Positions 43,015 through 52,439 of a DNA stretch of 64,000 nt are shown piece after piece. The notes under the pieces are model-generated. The model searched no databases, was not told where the DNA came from, and was given only the letters and a program-made list of their open reading frames with translations. Position numbers and translations under genes: made by a program. Source of the DNA: SIG455 sp045646385 (lineage in GTDB: Bacteria; Bacillota; Clostridia; UMGS1810); NCBI GenBank assembly GCA_045646385.1, contig JAZRKQ010000016.1, positions 104,471 to 168,470 on the forward strand. The letters run 5' to 3'. Position 1 is the stretch's first letter; the number at the start of each line of letters is the position of its first letter.

Positions 43015-44226
43015 ATGAATTCTAAAAAGATTATGGTAATTGCCGGAAGTAAATGGCAAATACCTATTGTAAAAAAAATATCTGAAATGGGACATTCGCC
43101 GTTAGTAGTTAATTTATATGAAAATTCCCCTGCTTTTGAATATGCGGATAATTATGGGGTAATGAATATTCTTGATAAAAATGCTTGTCTTGAATTTGCA
43201 AAAGAGAATAATATTGATGCAGTTCTTTCGGAAGAATGTGACATTGCTATGCCTACTGTTGCATATTTAGCGGACAAGTTAGGGCTTTCTTCACTTTCAG
43301 TTGATATGGCATCTTTATATACTAATAAATATAAAATGCGTGAATTTTGTCAAAAGAAAGGAATTGCATATCCTGAATATTACAAATGCTACAATTTAAA
43401 AGATGCCGAAGATTTTTTTAATTCTCTTAACAAAAAAATGGTTATAAAGCCTTTAGATGCGAACAGCAGTCGCGGTGTTTATACTATAACTACTCTTGAT
43501 GAACTTAGAACATACTTTCCCCATGCAATGGAATACTCTAAAGTAGAAAATTGCGTACTGGCAGAACGATATATTGAGGGAACAGAATTTACTGTGGACG
43601 GAATAAAAACCCCAAGCAAACATTATACAATGGCAATATCTCAAAAAAAACATTATGACCACAACCCCAATGTTGCGTGTGAACTTTATTTTTCGCATAA
43701 TAATGATAAATTCGATTATGAATTACTTAAATCTGTTAATGATAAATTTATAAATGAATCCGGATTAAATTTTGGTTTAACACACGCTGAATATAAATAT
43801 GAGGATGGAAAATTTTATCTTATTGAAATTGCGGCACGCGGAGGCGGTAATTTAATTTCTTCTAACATTGTACCTGTTATGTCTGGAATTGACAACTATA
43901 AATATCTCATAGAATGCAGTTTGGGAAATGTTTCAAACAAAGAATTCAACATTTCTCAAAAATATAATAATCGATGCTGTGTTTTACATTTTTTTGATGT
44001 TCCTGGTAAAGGAGGAATTGTAAAAAAAATTAACGGAATTGATTTTTTGGATAAATGTCCAAATATAATTAAATGGGAAATGAATTTTGAAATTGGAGAT
44101 ATTATAGAAAAGGCAGATGATGACAGCAAGCGTGCGGGATACTATATAGCTTATGCTGAAAGTCGATTTGAATTAGATGAATTGATAAAACAAATAGATA
44201 ATCAGTTTTCAATAATATATATATAA
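43015..44226 (+). CDS. ATP-grasp carboxylate-amine ligase
   Basis: A 403-residue ATP-grasp enzyme with a pre-ATP-grasp Rossmann part (MVIAGSKWQIPIVKKI). The grasp core includes 'MVIKPLDANSSRGVYTI', 'VLAERYIEGTEFTVDG' and 'FYLIEIAARGGG'. It resembles CarB/PurK-like ligases that form an amide from a carboxylic acid and an amine through an acyl phosphate. I prefer ATG 43015, spaced 9 bases from AAGGA; an ATG at 42994 overlapping the previous stop is an alternative. A second ATP-grasp gene in tandem is notable. Possibly it attaches an amino acid to the glycan. Confidence 0.82.
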   Translation: MNSKKIMVIAGSKWQIPIVKKISEMGHSPLVVNLYENSPAFEYADNYGVMNILDKNACLEFAKENNIDAVLSEECDIAMPTVAYLADKLGLSSLSVDMASLYTNKYKMREFCQKKGIAYPEYYKCYNLKDAEDFFNSLNKKMVIKPLDANSSRGVYTITTLDELRTYFPHAMEYSKVENCVLAERYIEGTEFTVDGIKTPSKHYTMAISQKKHYDHNPNVACELYFSHNNDKFDYELLKSVNDKFINESGLNFGLTHAEYKYEDGKFYLIEIAARGGGNLISSNIVPVMSGIDNYKYLIECSLGNVSNKEFNISQKYNNRCCVLHFFDVPGKGGIVKKINGIDFLDKCPNIIKWEMNFEIGDIIEKADDDSKRAGYYIAYAESRFELDELIKQIDNQFSIIYI

Positions 44227-44256
44227 ATAAATTTATTATTAGGAGTTATACTTAAT

Positions 44257-44898
44257 ATGAAAAACAAAATTATCGATTATATTAGAAGAAACAGAGTCAG
44301 CACAACAGAAGTTGCTGATTGTTTAGGGAAATCAGGAGCCATTGAAAACGTTCTTCCCATTAATAGGGGTCATTTTAAAGTTGGAAATGTCAAATGGGTT
44401 TATGCTTATAAAGAAACTAACTGGGATGTTCACGAACAGGTGGTTTCAACACAAGAAAACGATATTGTCTTTATCGATGCAATTGATTGTGGTGAACGAT
44501 CTATCATTGGAGAACTGGTTAGCAAATACATACTTCTTTATAAACAGGCAAACGCAATTGTAACAAATTCTAAAATGCGTGATGCTGGTGCTTTGATACG
44601 CGAAAATTATCCTGTCTGGTGCACAGGGGTATCCCCTGTTGGTTGCTTTAATGTTAAACCGCAACCAACACTTGATTTAAACACTGAAAAAGAACATAAA
44701 AAAATGTATGATGGTTCTATTATGGTGTGTGATGATTGTGGTGTTGTTATAATACCGAAAGAATATCATACTGAAGAATTTTTAAATAAACTTATTAAAA
44801 TAGAAGAACAAGAAGACATTTGGTTTGATAGATTAGATAGACATAAAGAAAGTACTTTCGAGATTGTATGTCTTAAAAATTATCTCAAAGAGGAATAA
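44257..44898 (+). CDS. RraA-like / HMG-CHA aldolase-fold protein
   Basis: A 213-residue protein of the RraA-like superfamily. It has STTEVADCLGKSG at the start, 'GELVSKYILLYKQANAIV', the arginine-aspartate motif SKMRDAGAL, and 'DGSIMVCDDCGVVIIPKE' near the end. The fold occurs in aldolases that release pyruvate from 4-hydroxy-4-methyl-2-oxoglutarate, and in the RNase E inhibitor RraA. Its presence within a glycan cluster suggests a C-C bond step in making a sugar substituent. AGGAG precedes the ATG. The reaction is unknown. Confidence 0.72.
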   Translation: MKNKIIDYIRRNRVSTTEVADCLGKSGAIENVLPINRGHFKVGNVKWVYAYKETNWDVHEQVVSTQENDIVFIDAIDCGERSIIGELVSKYILLYKQANAIVTNSKMRDAGALIRENYPVWCTGVSPVGCFNVKPQPTLDLNTEKEHKKMYDGSIMVCDDCGVVIIPKEYHTEEFLNKLIKIEEQEDIWFDRLDRHKESTFEIVCLKNYLKEE

Positions 44899-44899
44899 T

Positions 44900-46405
44900 A
44901 TGGAAATTAAAAGATTTACATCCTTAAATGATATATCAAATGCTTTTTATAAATTAAAAGATTATTTCTTTCATTTTGATGGCAACCTTGAATTATTTAT
45001 AAATAAGATTTATCAATACGGTGCTTGCTTTGTGGCGTGCGAAAACAACAACATTTACGGATTGATTGCTATATATGCAAATGATACTAAAACAAATAAT
45101 GCTTTTATCACTTCGCTTCTTGTTGATATAAATCAAAGAAATAAAGGGATTGCCACTAAACTTGTTAATGCTGCTGAAAATTATAGTTTGTCAAACGGCA
45201 TGAACACAATTTCTTTGCATGTAAACTCAGCAAATATAAAAGCAATTGCTTTATACGAAAAACTTAATTATCACTTTACATCTGATAACAATAATATAAT
45301 TACTATGATAAAATTATTAAAAATTATCAATGTAACACGTTCTTCTATTCCCTCATATGAGGAATATTGTGAGGCGATAAAACCTATATTTGAATCCAAT
45401 TATCTTACTAATATGGGACCTTTACATAATGAATTTGCCTCAAAAGTGTCTGATTATCTTGGTTGCCAAAATGTGTCATTATTTACAAACGGTCACATGG
45501 CGCTTTGCATTGCAATTCAGGCATTAGAACTTAAAGGTGAGGTTATTACTACTCCTTTTACTTTCGCTTCTACTACTCATGCCATTGTTCAATGTGGTCT
45601 TACTCCGGTTTTTTGTGATATTAATCCTGATACTTACACAATTGATGTTGACAAAATCGAAGAATTAATAACAGAAAAAACCTCGGCAATTATACCTGTT
45701 CATGTATATGGAAATGTGTGTGACGTTAAAAAAATTGATGCAATAGCAAAAAAATATAATCTTAAAGTTATTTATGACGCTGCACATGTTTTTGGCGTTG
45801 AGATAGAAAACTTGAGTGTTGGATCTTACGGTGATATAAGTATGTTCAGTTTTCACGCAACTAAGGTTTTTAATACGATTGAAGGCGGATGCTTGACATA
45901 TTCTGATTCTTCTTTGAAACAAAAAATTTCTTCATTAAGAAATTTTGGCATAACGGATCCTGAATCTGTTGATTACATAGGCACTAATGCAAAAATGAAC
46001 GAATTTCAAGCAGCAATGGGATTATGCAACTTAAAATACATAAATACCAACATTGAAGAAAGAGGTCTTGCTGATAAAATATACAGAAGTCACCTTGAGG
46101 GAGTTAGAGGCATTAGATTATCCCCTATTCAATTTGGTGTCAAAAGAAATTATGCGTATTTTCCTGTAGTATTTGACGGATATAAATACACTCGTGACGA
46201 AGTGGCCGAAAAACTTGCGACAGAAAACATTTATGCAAGAAAGTATTTCTATCCTATCACAAATGAATTTAACTGTTATAAGAATAAATTTGTCGGTTAT
46301 ACGCCAATTGCAAAAGAAATATCAGAAAAAGTACTAACTTTACCAATGTATGCAGGACTTTCAGAAGAAGATATAAATCGGATTTGTAATATTATATTAA
46401 AATAA
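44900..46405 (+). CDS. Fusion of a GNAT N-acetyltransferase and a DegT/StrS aminotransferase (WecD-WecE-like)
   Basis: A 501-residue fusion. Residues about 1-142 form a GNAT acetyltransferase (SLLVDINQRNKGIATKLV, the acetyl-CoA loop, and 'IKAIALYEKLNY'). Residues about 145-501 form a DegT/DnrJ/EryC1/StrS sugar aminotransferase with the PLP lysine K322 in FHATKVFNTIEGG. In the TDP-Fuc4NAc pathway WecE transaminates TDP-4-keto-6-deoxyglucose and WecD, a GNAT enzyme, acetylates the 4-amine. Having both in one chain beside RmlA and RmlB fits that two-step conversion. TDP-Qui4NAc is an alternative product. ATG 44900 fits AGAGGAAT. Confidence 0.82.
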   Translation: MEIKRFTSLNDISNAFYKLKDYFFHFDGNLELFINKIYQYGACFVACENNNIYGLIAIYANDTKTNNAFITSLLVDINQRNKGIATKLVNAAENYSLSNGMNTISLHVNSANIKAIALYEKLNYHFTSDNNNIITMIKLLKIINVTRSSIPSYEEYCEAIKPIFESNYLTNMGPLHNEFASKVSDYLGCQNVSLFTNGHMALCIAIQALELKGEVITTPFTFASTTHAIVQCGLTPVFCDINPDTYTIDVDKIEELITEKTSAIIPVHVYGNVCDVKKIDAIAKKYNLKVIYDAAHVFGVEIENLSVGSYGDISMFSFHATKVFNTIEGGCLTYSDSSLKQKISSLRNFGITDPESVDYIGTNAKMNEFQAAMGLCNLKYINTNIEERGLADKIYRSHLEGVRGIRLSPIQFGVKRNYAYFPVVFDGYKYTRDEVAEKLATENIYARKYFYPITNEFNCYKNKFVGYTPIAKEISEKVLTLPMYAGLSEEDINRICNIILK

Positions 46406-46419
46406 AAGGATGTGAAACG

Positions 46420-47286
46420 ATGAAAGGTATTATTTTAGCTGGTGGTAAAGGTACTAGGCTTTACCCTATGACAAAGGTTGTATCAAAACAACTTCTACCT
46501 ATTTATGACAAACCGCTTATATATTATCCTTTATCAACTCTTCTTTTGGCAAGCATTAAAGATATTCTCATAATTTCCACACCTGAAGATTTACCTCTTT
46601 ACGAAAAATTATTAGGCGACGGTAGTGAAATTGGAATAAATTTATCTTATAAAATCCAGCAAACTCCTCGTGGTTTGGCAGATGCATTTATATTAGGTGA
46701 AGAATTTATCGGTAATGATAGTGTTTGTTTGGTTCTTGGTGATAATGTTTTTTATGGTCAGAACTTTACACGTACACTCAGAAATGCTATTGAAAATAAT
46801 ACTGGTGCCACAATATTTGGCTATCCTGTTAATGACCCTACTGCATTTGGTGTTGTAGAATTCGATAGCAACAAAAATGTAGTGTCTATTGAAGAAAAAC
46901 CAGAAAACCCCAAATCCAAATATGCAGTTCCGGGACTTTATTTTTATGACAATCATGTTATAGAAATTGCAAAGAATGTTAAACCGTCTGCTCGTGGCGA
47001 AATTGAAATCACCTCTGTTAACAATGAATATTTAAAAATGGGAAAACTTCGTGTTGAACTGTTTAATCGTGGAATGGCTTGGCTTGATACGGGAACTCCC
47101 GAAGGGCTTCTAAAAGCTGCAGAATACGTAGAAGCAGTACAATCAAGACAAGGTTTTTACATATCTTGTATAGAAGAAATTGCGTGGCGACGTGGATTTA
47201 TTTCAACAGAGCAACTTATTAAAATAGGCCAAAGTCTCAAAATGACTGATTATGGCAAATACCTTTTGTCAATTGCGGAGGAATAA
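46420..47286 (+). CDS. rmlA: Glucose-1-phosphate thymidylyltransferase
   Basis: A 288-residue nucleotidyltransferase making dTDP-glucose. The start KGIILAGGKGTRLYPMTKVVSKQLLPIYDKP is diagnostic, with VLGDNVFYG and 'EEKPENPKSKYAVPGLYFYD' following. It is full length and of the RfbA/RffH type. AAGGATG precedes the ATG. rmlC and rmlD are absent nearby, so the dTDP-sugar here is probably not rhamnose. Confidence 0.95.
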   Translation: MKGIILAGGKGTRLYPMTKVVSKQLLPIYDKPLIYYPLSTLLLASIKDILIISTPEDLPLYEKLLGDGSEIGINLSYKIQQTPRGLADAFILGEEFIGNDSVCLVLGDNVFYGQNFTRTLRNAIENNTGATIFGYPVNDPTAFGVVEFDSNKNVVSIEEKPENPKSKYAVPGLYFYDNHVIEIAKNVKPSARGEIEITSVNNEYLKMGKLRVELFNRGMAWLDTGTPEGLLKAAEYVEAVQSRQGFYISCIEEIAWRRGFISTEQLIKIGQSLKMTDYGKYLLSIAEE

Positions 47287-47290
47287 TCTG

Positions 47291-48310
47291 ATGAAAATAC
47301 TTGTAACTGGTGGCGCAGGTTTTATCGGCTCGAATTTTATATATTATATGCTTGATAAACATCCTGACTACAATATCGTGTGTCTTGATAAACTGACGTA
47401 TGCCGGTAATTTAAAAACCCTTGATACAGCACTAAAATCACCTAATTTTAAATTCGTGAAAGGCGATATCGCTGACAGAAATATTGTTTTTCCTCTTTTT
47501 AGCGAAGAAAAATTTGATATTGTTGTCAATTTTGCTGCAGAAAGTCATGTTGACCGCTCAATTGACGATCCCGGTATATTTTTGAAAACGAATATTTTGG
47601 GAACTCAGATTCTTATGGATGCTTCACGTGAATTTGGTGTTAAACGATACCATCAAGTATCTACTGATGAGGTTTACGGAGATCTTCCGCTTGATCGCCC
47701 TGATATGTTTTTTACAGAAGAAACTCCTATCCATACTTCAAGTCCATATAGCGCAAGCAAGGCTGCTGCTGACTTATTATGTCAAGCATATTATAGAACA
47801 TTTGGGTTGCCTATAACAATTTCAAGGTGTTCAAACAATTATGGACCTTATCACTTCCCCGAAAAATTAATTCCTTTAATGATTGCAAATGCTTTGAATA
47901 ATAGATCTTTACCTGTTTACGGTAATGGACTAAATATTCGCGATTGGTTATATGTTGAGGACCACTGTGCTGCTATTGACCTTATCATTCATAATGGCAG
48001 AATTGGCGAGGTATATAATATTGGTGGTCACAATGAGAAGACCAATATTTATATCGTTAAAAAGATACTTGAAATACTGGGAAAAACCGAAGAACTTATT
48101 TCATATGTTACTGATCGTAAAGGACATGATTTGCGGTATGCCATTGATCCTTCCAAAATAAAACAAGAATTAAATTGGGAACCTATTACAATGTTCGATG
48201 ATGGAATAGTAAAAACTGTTAATTGGTATCTTGAAAACAAGTCGTGGTGGGAAGATATTATAAATGGCGAATATATGAATTATTACGAAAAAATGTATTC
48301 AAAAAGATAA
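47291..48310 (+). CDS. rmlB: dTDP-glucose 4,6-dehydratase
   Basis: A 339-residue extended short-chain dehydrogenase. It shows MKILVTGGAGFIGSNFI (NAD-binding), 'NFAAESHVDRSI', 'VSTDEVYGDLP' (Thr-Asp-Glu catalytic set) and 'SPYSASKAAADLL' (Tyr-x3-Lys). It yields dTDP-4-keto-6-deoxyglucose, the substrate expected for the WecE-like domain encoded upstream. ATG 47291 fits GGAGG. Its stop codon lies inside a perfect terminator stem. Confidence 0.95.
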   Translation: MKILVTGGAGFIGSNFIYYMLDKHPDYNIVCLDKLTYAGNLKTLDTALKSPNFKFVKGDIADRNIVFPLFSEEKFDIVVNFAAESHVDRSIDDPGIFLKTNILGTQILMDASREFGVKRYHQVSTDEVYGDLPLDRPDMFFTEETPIHTSSPYSASKAAADLLCQAYYRTFGLPITISRCSNNYGPYHFPEKLIPLMIANALNNRSLPVYGNGLNIRDWLYVEDHCAAIDLIIHNGRIGEVYNIGGHNEKTNIYIVKKILEILGKTEELISYVTDRKGHDLRYAIDPSKIKQELNWEPITMFDDGIVKTVNWYLENKSWWEDIINGEYMNYYEKMYSKR

Positions 48311-48347
48311 AACAAAACGACCTCTTATGAGGTCGTTTTGTTTTATC
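48306..48347. terminator. Perfect 19-bp bidirectional terminator
   Basis: GATAAAACAAAACGACCTC, TTAT, GAGGTCGTTTTGTTTTATC. The stop codons of both convergent genes are inside the stem, at mirror positions. Confidence 0.92.
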
Positions 48348-49899
48348 TTTTAATTTTCTTTGTAGTTGTTTTTTCAAATTCAGTATCTCTGAATTTAACT
48401 CTGTTAATTCTTTTATAATTTGGCAGTGTTTTATTTAATGCATCAATGCCTTCCTGAATACCTGTTATATCTTCTGCAAAAATTTCTGCAGCAATCAAAT
48501 TGTCTTCGCCATATACAACAACTTCAGCTACATTTTCAATATCGGAAATCAAAATTTCCAATTCTTCCGGTGAAACATTTTTTCCGTTATCAAGAATAAT
48601 AAGATTTTTCTTTCGTCCGTTTATATAAAGGAATCCATCATTATCAAAATAACCAAGGTCTCCTGTTTTAAACCATTCACCATCAAACGCAGCACTAGTA
48701 GATGCTTCATCTTTATAATAACCAAGCATCACAATATCTCCGCGAACACAAACTTCGTCATCAATTATTTTAACTTCTCCGCCTCTTAAAATTTTACCCA
48801 CGCTACCAATTCTAGAATCATATGTAGCATTAACAGATACTATCGGCGAACATTCACTTATACCATAACCATTCAACACAATAAAACCTAAGTCCTCAAG
48901 GCCTTGAAGTGTAGTAGGATTAGCAGGTGCACCGCCCGTTACTAATAACTGAAGATTACCACCAAATGATTCGCGGATTTGCTTGAAAAGAATATGACGT
49001 ATATCAACACCAATTTTCAAAAGTGCTTTATTTAATTTAATAACAATATTAATAAGTTTTCTCTTTCCTTGCTTGTCAATTGCTTTATTAATTTTCTTGT
49101 AAATTGCTTCCAACATCATGGGAACTGCAAGGAAATGATAAGGTTTTGCAATTGTTAAATCTTTAAATAAATCTTTCAAACTTTTATTTATAAAGATCGG
49201 TACGCCTTGCACCAAAGCAGCGAGAATACACGCTGTAAATGCGAATGAGTGGTGAATTGGAAGAGCAGTAAGGTTGCCGCCAATAAGATCGGCAAAATCA
49301 CACGCTGTAACGGCATCGATAACTAAACCTTTCTGGCAAAGCATTACGCCTTTTGGTTTTCCTGTGGTGCCTGATGTATAAATAATAGTACATAATTTCT
49401 CACAGTTGATTTCGCACTCCAAAAATGCCTTTTCACCATTTTTAATTAACTCTGAGCCTTTAGATATGTATGAATCAAAATTGTTAAGATTAAGGCAAGA
49501 TATATTACTGGTCATATCTGCGGTATCCTGGAATTTATTTGAATAAATAAATGCTTCGGAATCACTTCTTTCGAGCAGTTCGCAAATATCATGTGCTTTA
49601 AGTTCCTTGTCTACGGGAACAATTACTCCGCCACCGCAAACTACTGCAAAATAACTGACTATCCATTCATAACTGTTTTCACCAACCAGTCCTACGTGCT
49701 TATCTTTGATATCAACACTATACAGATAAGTTCCCATAGCTTCAACATCAGATTTGAACTGATTGTACGAAATTTCTACTACACCGTTATCTCCATTAAA
49801 TTTAAAGGCGGTGTTATTGCCGTAATTTTTGACAACGTACTCTAACAGTTCTTTTAAATTTGTCATTAAGGGGTATTGCTTAGGTATTTTTTTGCCCAT
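48343..49899 (-). CDS. AMP-forming fatty-acyl-CoA synthetase-like protein
   Basis: A 518-residue ANL-superfamily enzyme of the long-chain acyl-CoA synthetase pattern. It has the P-loop TIIYTSGTTGKPKG, 'GYGISECSPIVS', 'KTGDLGYFDNDGFLYINGRKKNLI' and a C-terminal lysine-rich end, KTTTKKIKR. It is shorter than the 560-residue norm because of a reduced C-terminal domain. It is downstream of ddh by 17 bases and probably co-transcribed, but a functional link with lysine/cell wall synthesis is not evident. The substrate could be a fatty or other carboxylic acid. Confidence 0.85.
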   Translation of the reverse strand: MGKKIPKQYPLMTNLKELLEYVVKNYGNNTAFKFNGDNGVVEISYNQFKSDVEAMGTYLYSVDIKDKHVGLVGENSYEWIVSYFAVVCGGGVIVPVDKELKAHDICELLERSDSEAFIYSNKFQDTADMTSNISCLNLNNFDSYISKGSELIKNGEKAFLECEINCEKLCTIIYTSGTTGKPKGVMLCQKGLVIDAVTACDFADLIGGNLTALPIHHSFAFTACILAALVQGVPIFINKSLKDLFKDLTIAKPYHFLAVPMMLEAIYKKINKAIDKQGKRKLINIVIKLNKALLKIGVDIRHILFKQIRESFGGNLQLLVTGGAPANPTTLQGLEDLGFIVLNGYGISECSPIVSVNATYDSRIGSVGKILRGGEVKIIDDEVCVRGDIVMLGYYKDEASTSAAFDGEWFKTGDLGYFDNDGFLYINGRKKNLIILDNGKNVSPEELEILISDIENVAEVVVYGEDNLIAAEIFAEDITGIQEGIDALNKTLPNYKRINRVKFRDTEFEKTTTKKIKR

Positions 49900-49916
49900 T
49901 ACATTTTCTCCTTATA

Positions 49917-50900
49917 TTATAATAAATTTTTTCTTAATTCTTCAGCAGATGCAGGATGCATATACGAAGGTGCTACATCAAATACTGTTTTACAACCGCG
50001 CAAGCCATCGTTATACATACGATAAATTGCTCTGGCATATGCAACAAGTACACTTGAAGTAAATTCAGGATTTGAGTCAAGTGTGATGTTGTATTCTATA
50101 ATATGTTTATGCTCATTATTAAAGCCTGTGGTACCAGAGCGCATAACCATTCCACCATGAGGAATACCTTTATGATTTTTATCAAGTTCTTCCTGAGAAA
50201 TAAATGTTACTGTAGTATCATAATCAGCAAAGTAATTTGGCATTGTAATAATAGCATCCTCTATTGCTTTTAAATCAGCACCTTCCTGTGCCACTACATA
50301 ACACTCTCTTGTATGTTTCTGGCGGGTTGTAAGTTCTGGATTTTCACCATTTCTTACGGAGTTGATAGCAGATTCAACAGGAACAGTATACTGACGTGCA
50401 TCTTTAACACCCGGTATTCTCCTTATAGCATCAGAATGTCCCTGGCTTACACCTCTTCCCCAAAATGTATAATCTTTTCCATTCGGAAGAATCGCTTGAG
50501 CAATTACTCGGTTTATAGAAAACATTCCTGGATCCCAACCGGCAGAAATCAAACTGATTTTATCACCTTTTCGGCTGGCAGTATCTACATTAGTAAAATG
50601 CTCGGGAATTTTTGCGTGAGTATCAAAACTATCAATTACATTAAAGTGTTCAGCAAGTTCCGGCGTTTGCTTTGGTAGATCGTTTGCGCTTCCGCCGCAC
50701 AAAATCAATACATCGATTTTGTCTTTTAATTCAATCGCTTTATTTATATGATATACAGGAATTTCTGTGTGAGTTTTAATATCTTCCGGTGCTCTTCGCG
50801 TGAAAAGGGCAACTAATTCCATATCATCAGATGCAGTTACAGCACTTTCTACACCACGTCCCAAATTACCATAACCGGCAATTGCAACTTTAATTTTCAT
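49917..50900 (-). CDS. ddh: meso-Diaminopimelate dehydrogenase
   Basis: A 327-residue NADP enzyme that makes meso-diaminopimelate from tetrahydrodipicolinate and ammonia in one step, for lysine and peptidoglycan. Motifs: KVAIAGYGNLGRGVESAV, 'LCGGSANDLPKQTPELAEHFNVIDSFDTH', and 'AGWDPGMFSINRVIAQAILP'. ATG 50900 fits AGGAGAG. A SigA-type promoter lies upstream. It is typical of a subset of Clostridia and Bacteroidetes. Confidence 0.94.
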   Translation of the reverse strand: MKIKVAIAGYGNLGRGVESAVTASDDMELVALFTRRAPEDIKTHTEIPVYHINKAIELKDKIDVLILCGGSANDLPKQTPELAEHFNVIDSFDTHAKIPEHFTNVDTASRKGDKISLISAGWDPGMFSINRVIAQAILPNGKDYTFWGRGVSQGHSDAIRRIPGVKDARQYTVPVESAINSVRNGENPELTTRQKHTRECYVVAQEGADLKAIEDAIITMPNYFADYDTTVTFISQEELDKNHKGIPHGGMVMRSGTTGFNNEHKHIIEYNITLDSNPEFTSSVLVAYARAIYRMYNDGLRGCKTVFDVAPSYMHPASAEELRKNLL

Positions 50901-50942
50901 AAAATGTATCTCTCCTGTCACAATCTTGAATATTACATATAA

Positions 50943-50971
50943 ATTATAATATAATTTATAGTTTTTTGCAA
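50943..50971 (-). promoter_or_regulatory. SigA-type promoter of ddh
   Basis: On the minus strand TTGCAA, 17 bases, TATAAT. It lies in the short gap after the histidine operon, where I see no strong terminator. Confidence 0.55.
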
Positions 50972-51015
50972 TAAGTTACGTTGATAATTTTCCCAATTAT
51001 ATATTCAATATACAA

Positions 51016-51666
51016 TTATTGTGTCATTTTCTCCTGCTTAACCTTATGGTCAATAACGTGACGGGAAGCAAGTTCATTATGAATATCAGCAAGAGAAATC
51101 CCCATTTCAATCATAAGTACCATTGTATGATAAGCCAAATCGGCAATTTCATATATGGTCTCTTTTTTATCATTGGCCTTTGCGGCAATAATAACTTCTG
51201 TACACTCCTCGCCTACTTTTTTAAGAATTTTATCAATACCTTTTTCAAACAAATAAGTTGTATATGAACCCTCCTGCTTATTGATTTTTCTCCCCTTAAT
51301 AAGTTCTAAAAGTGCATCATAAGAAAAATCATTAATATCTTCGTTTTGCCACAATTTGTTCTCGAAACACGAAAATGTGCCTGTGTGACACGCAGGACCG
51401 TCAGGTACAACTTCGATTACTAATGCATCTCCATCACAATCTGCATTTATAGAAACAATGTGTTGAAAATTACCGCTTGTCTCCCCTTTTAACCATAATT
51501 CCTGACGGGAACGGCTATAAAAACAGGTTAAATTCTTCTCTAAAGAAATTTTTATACTTTCTTTATTCATATAGGCAAGTGTAAGGACTTTTTTGCTCAC
51601 AGAATCAACAACAATAGCAGGGATAAGTCCTTTTTCATCAAATTTAAGTGTATCAAAATTAATCAT
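51016..51666 (-). CDS. hisIE: Phosphoribosyl-AMP cyclohydrolase / phosphoribosyl-ATP pyrophosphatase
   Basis: A 216-residue bifunctional protein for histidine steps 2 and 3. The HisI part covers about residues 1-115 (FYSRSRQELWLKGETSGNFQ, 'CDGDALVIEV', 'PACHTG' with metal cysteine/histidine). The HisE part covers about 125-205 ('KVGEECTEVIIAAK'). It is the last gene of the his operon. Confidence 0.95.
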   Translation of the reverse strand: MINFDTLKFDEKGLIPAIVVDSVSKKVLTLAYMNKESIKISLEKNLTCFYSRSRQELWLKGETSGNFQHIVSINADCDGDALVIEVVPDGPACHTGTFSCFENKLWQNEDINDFSYDALLELIKGRKINKQEGSYTTYLFEKGIDKILKKVGEECTEVIIAAKANDKKETIYEIADLAYHTMVLMIEMGISLADIHNELASRHVIDHKVKQEKMTQ

Positions 51667-51680
51667 ATCGATATCCTTTC

Positions 51681-52439
51681 TTATATTCTTACGGGAATAT
51701 TATTGTTTTTAAGTTCATTTTTCAAATCAAGAATTCGCACCTCTCCAAAGTGAAAAATAGAAGCAGCCAGTCCCGCATCGACTTTGGGGAGTTCTTTAAA
51801 TAAACTGATGAAATCCGAAATACAACCGGCACCGCCTGAAGCAATCACCGGGACACTCACCACGTCACAAACCGCACGTAGCATTTCAATGTCAAATCCG
51901 CCTTTAACACCATCAGTATCAATGGAGTTTACAACGATTTCACCTGCCCCCATGTCAACACAACGTTTGATCCATCCAATTGCTTCTATACCGGTATCTA
52001 CTCTTCCGCCTTTGGCAAATACTCTGAATTCACCATTAACTCTTTTTATGTCGGCGCTCAGAACAACGCATTGATCACCATATCTTTTTGCCGCTTCATA
52101 AATCAAGTCCGGATTTTTTATTGCACCCGAATTAACACTTACTTTATCTGCACCGCATTTTAATACTCTATCAAAATCCTCCAACGTGTTTATACCTCCG
52201 CCAACTGTTAACGGTATAAATACATTTTTGGCTGTCCTGCAAAGTATATCAGTAAAGAGTTTTCTGCCTTCGTTGGAAGCAGTAATATCATAAAAAACCA
52301 ATTCATCTGCCATGTTTTCGCTATAATATTTTGCAAGACTAACGGGGTCGGAAACATCGGATAATCCTTCAAAATTTACCCCTTTTACAACACGTCCATC
52401 CTTAACATCTAAACATGGAATAATTCTTTTTGTAATCAT
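51681..52439 (-). CDS. hisF: Imidazole glycerol phosphate synthase, cyclase subunit
   Basis: A 252-residue TIM barrel with the paired catalytic aspartates in IPCLDVKDGRVVKG and 'VNSIDTDGVKGG'. Other phosphate-binding loops include VGGGINTLEDF and 'IASGGAG'. With HisH it forms imidazole glycerol phosphate and AICAR. It overlaps hisA by four bases. Confidence 0.96.
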   Translation of the reverse strand: MITKRIIPCLDVKDGRVVKGVNFEGLSDVSDPVSLAKYYSENMADELVFYDITASNEGRKLFTDILCRTAKNVFIPLTVGGGINTLEDFDRVLKCGADKVSVNSGAIKNPDLIYEAAKRYGDQCVVLSADIKRVNGEFRVFAKGGRVDTGIEAIGWIKRCVDMGAGEIVVNSIDTDGVKGGFDIEMLRAVCDVVSVPVIASGGAGCISDFISLFKELPKVDAGLAASIFHFGEVRILDLKNELKNNNIPVRI

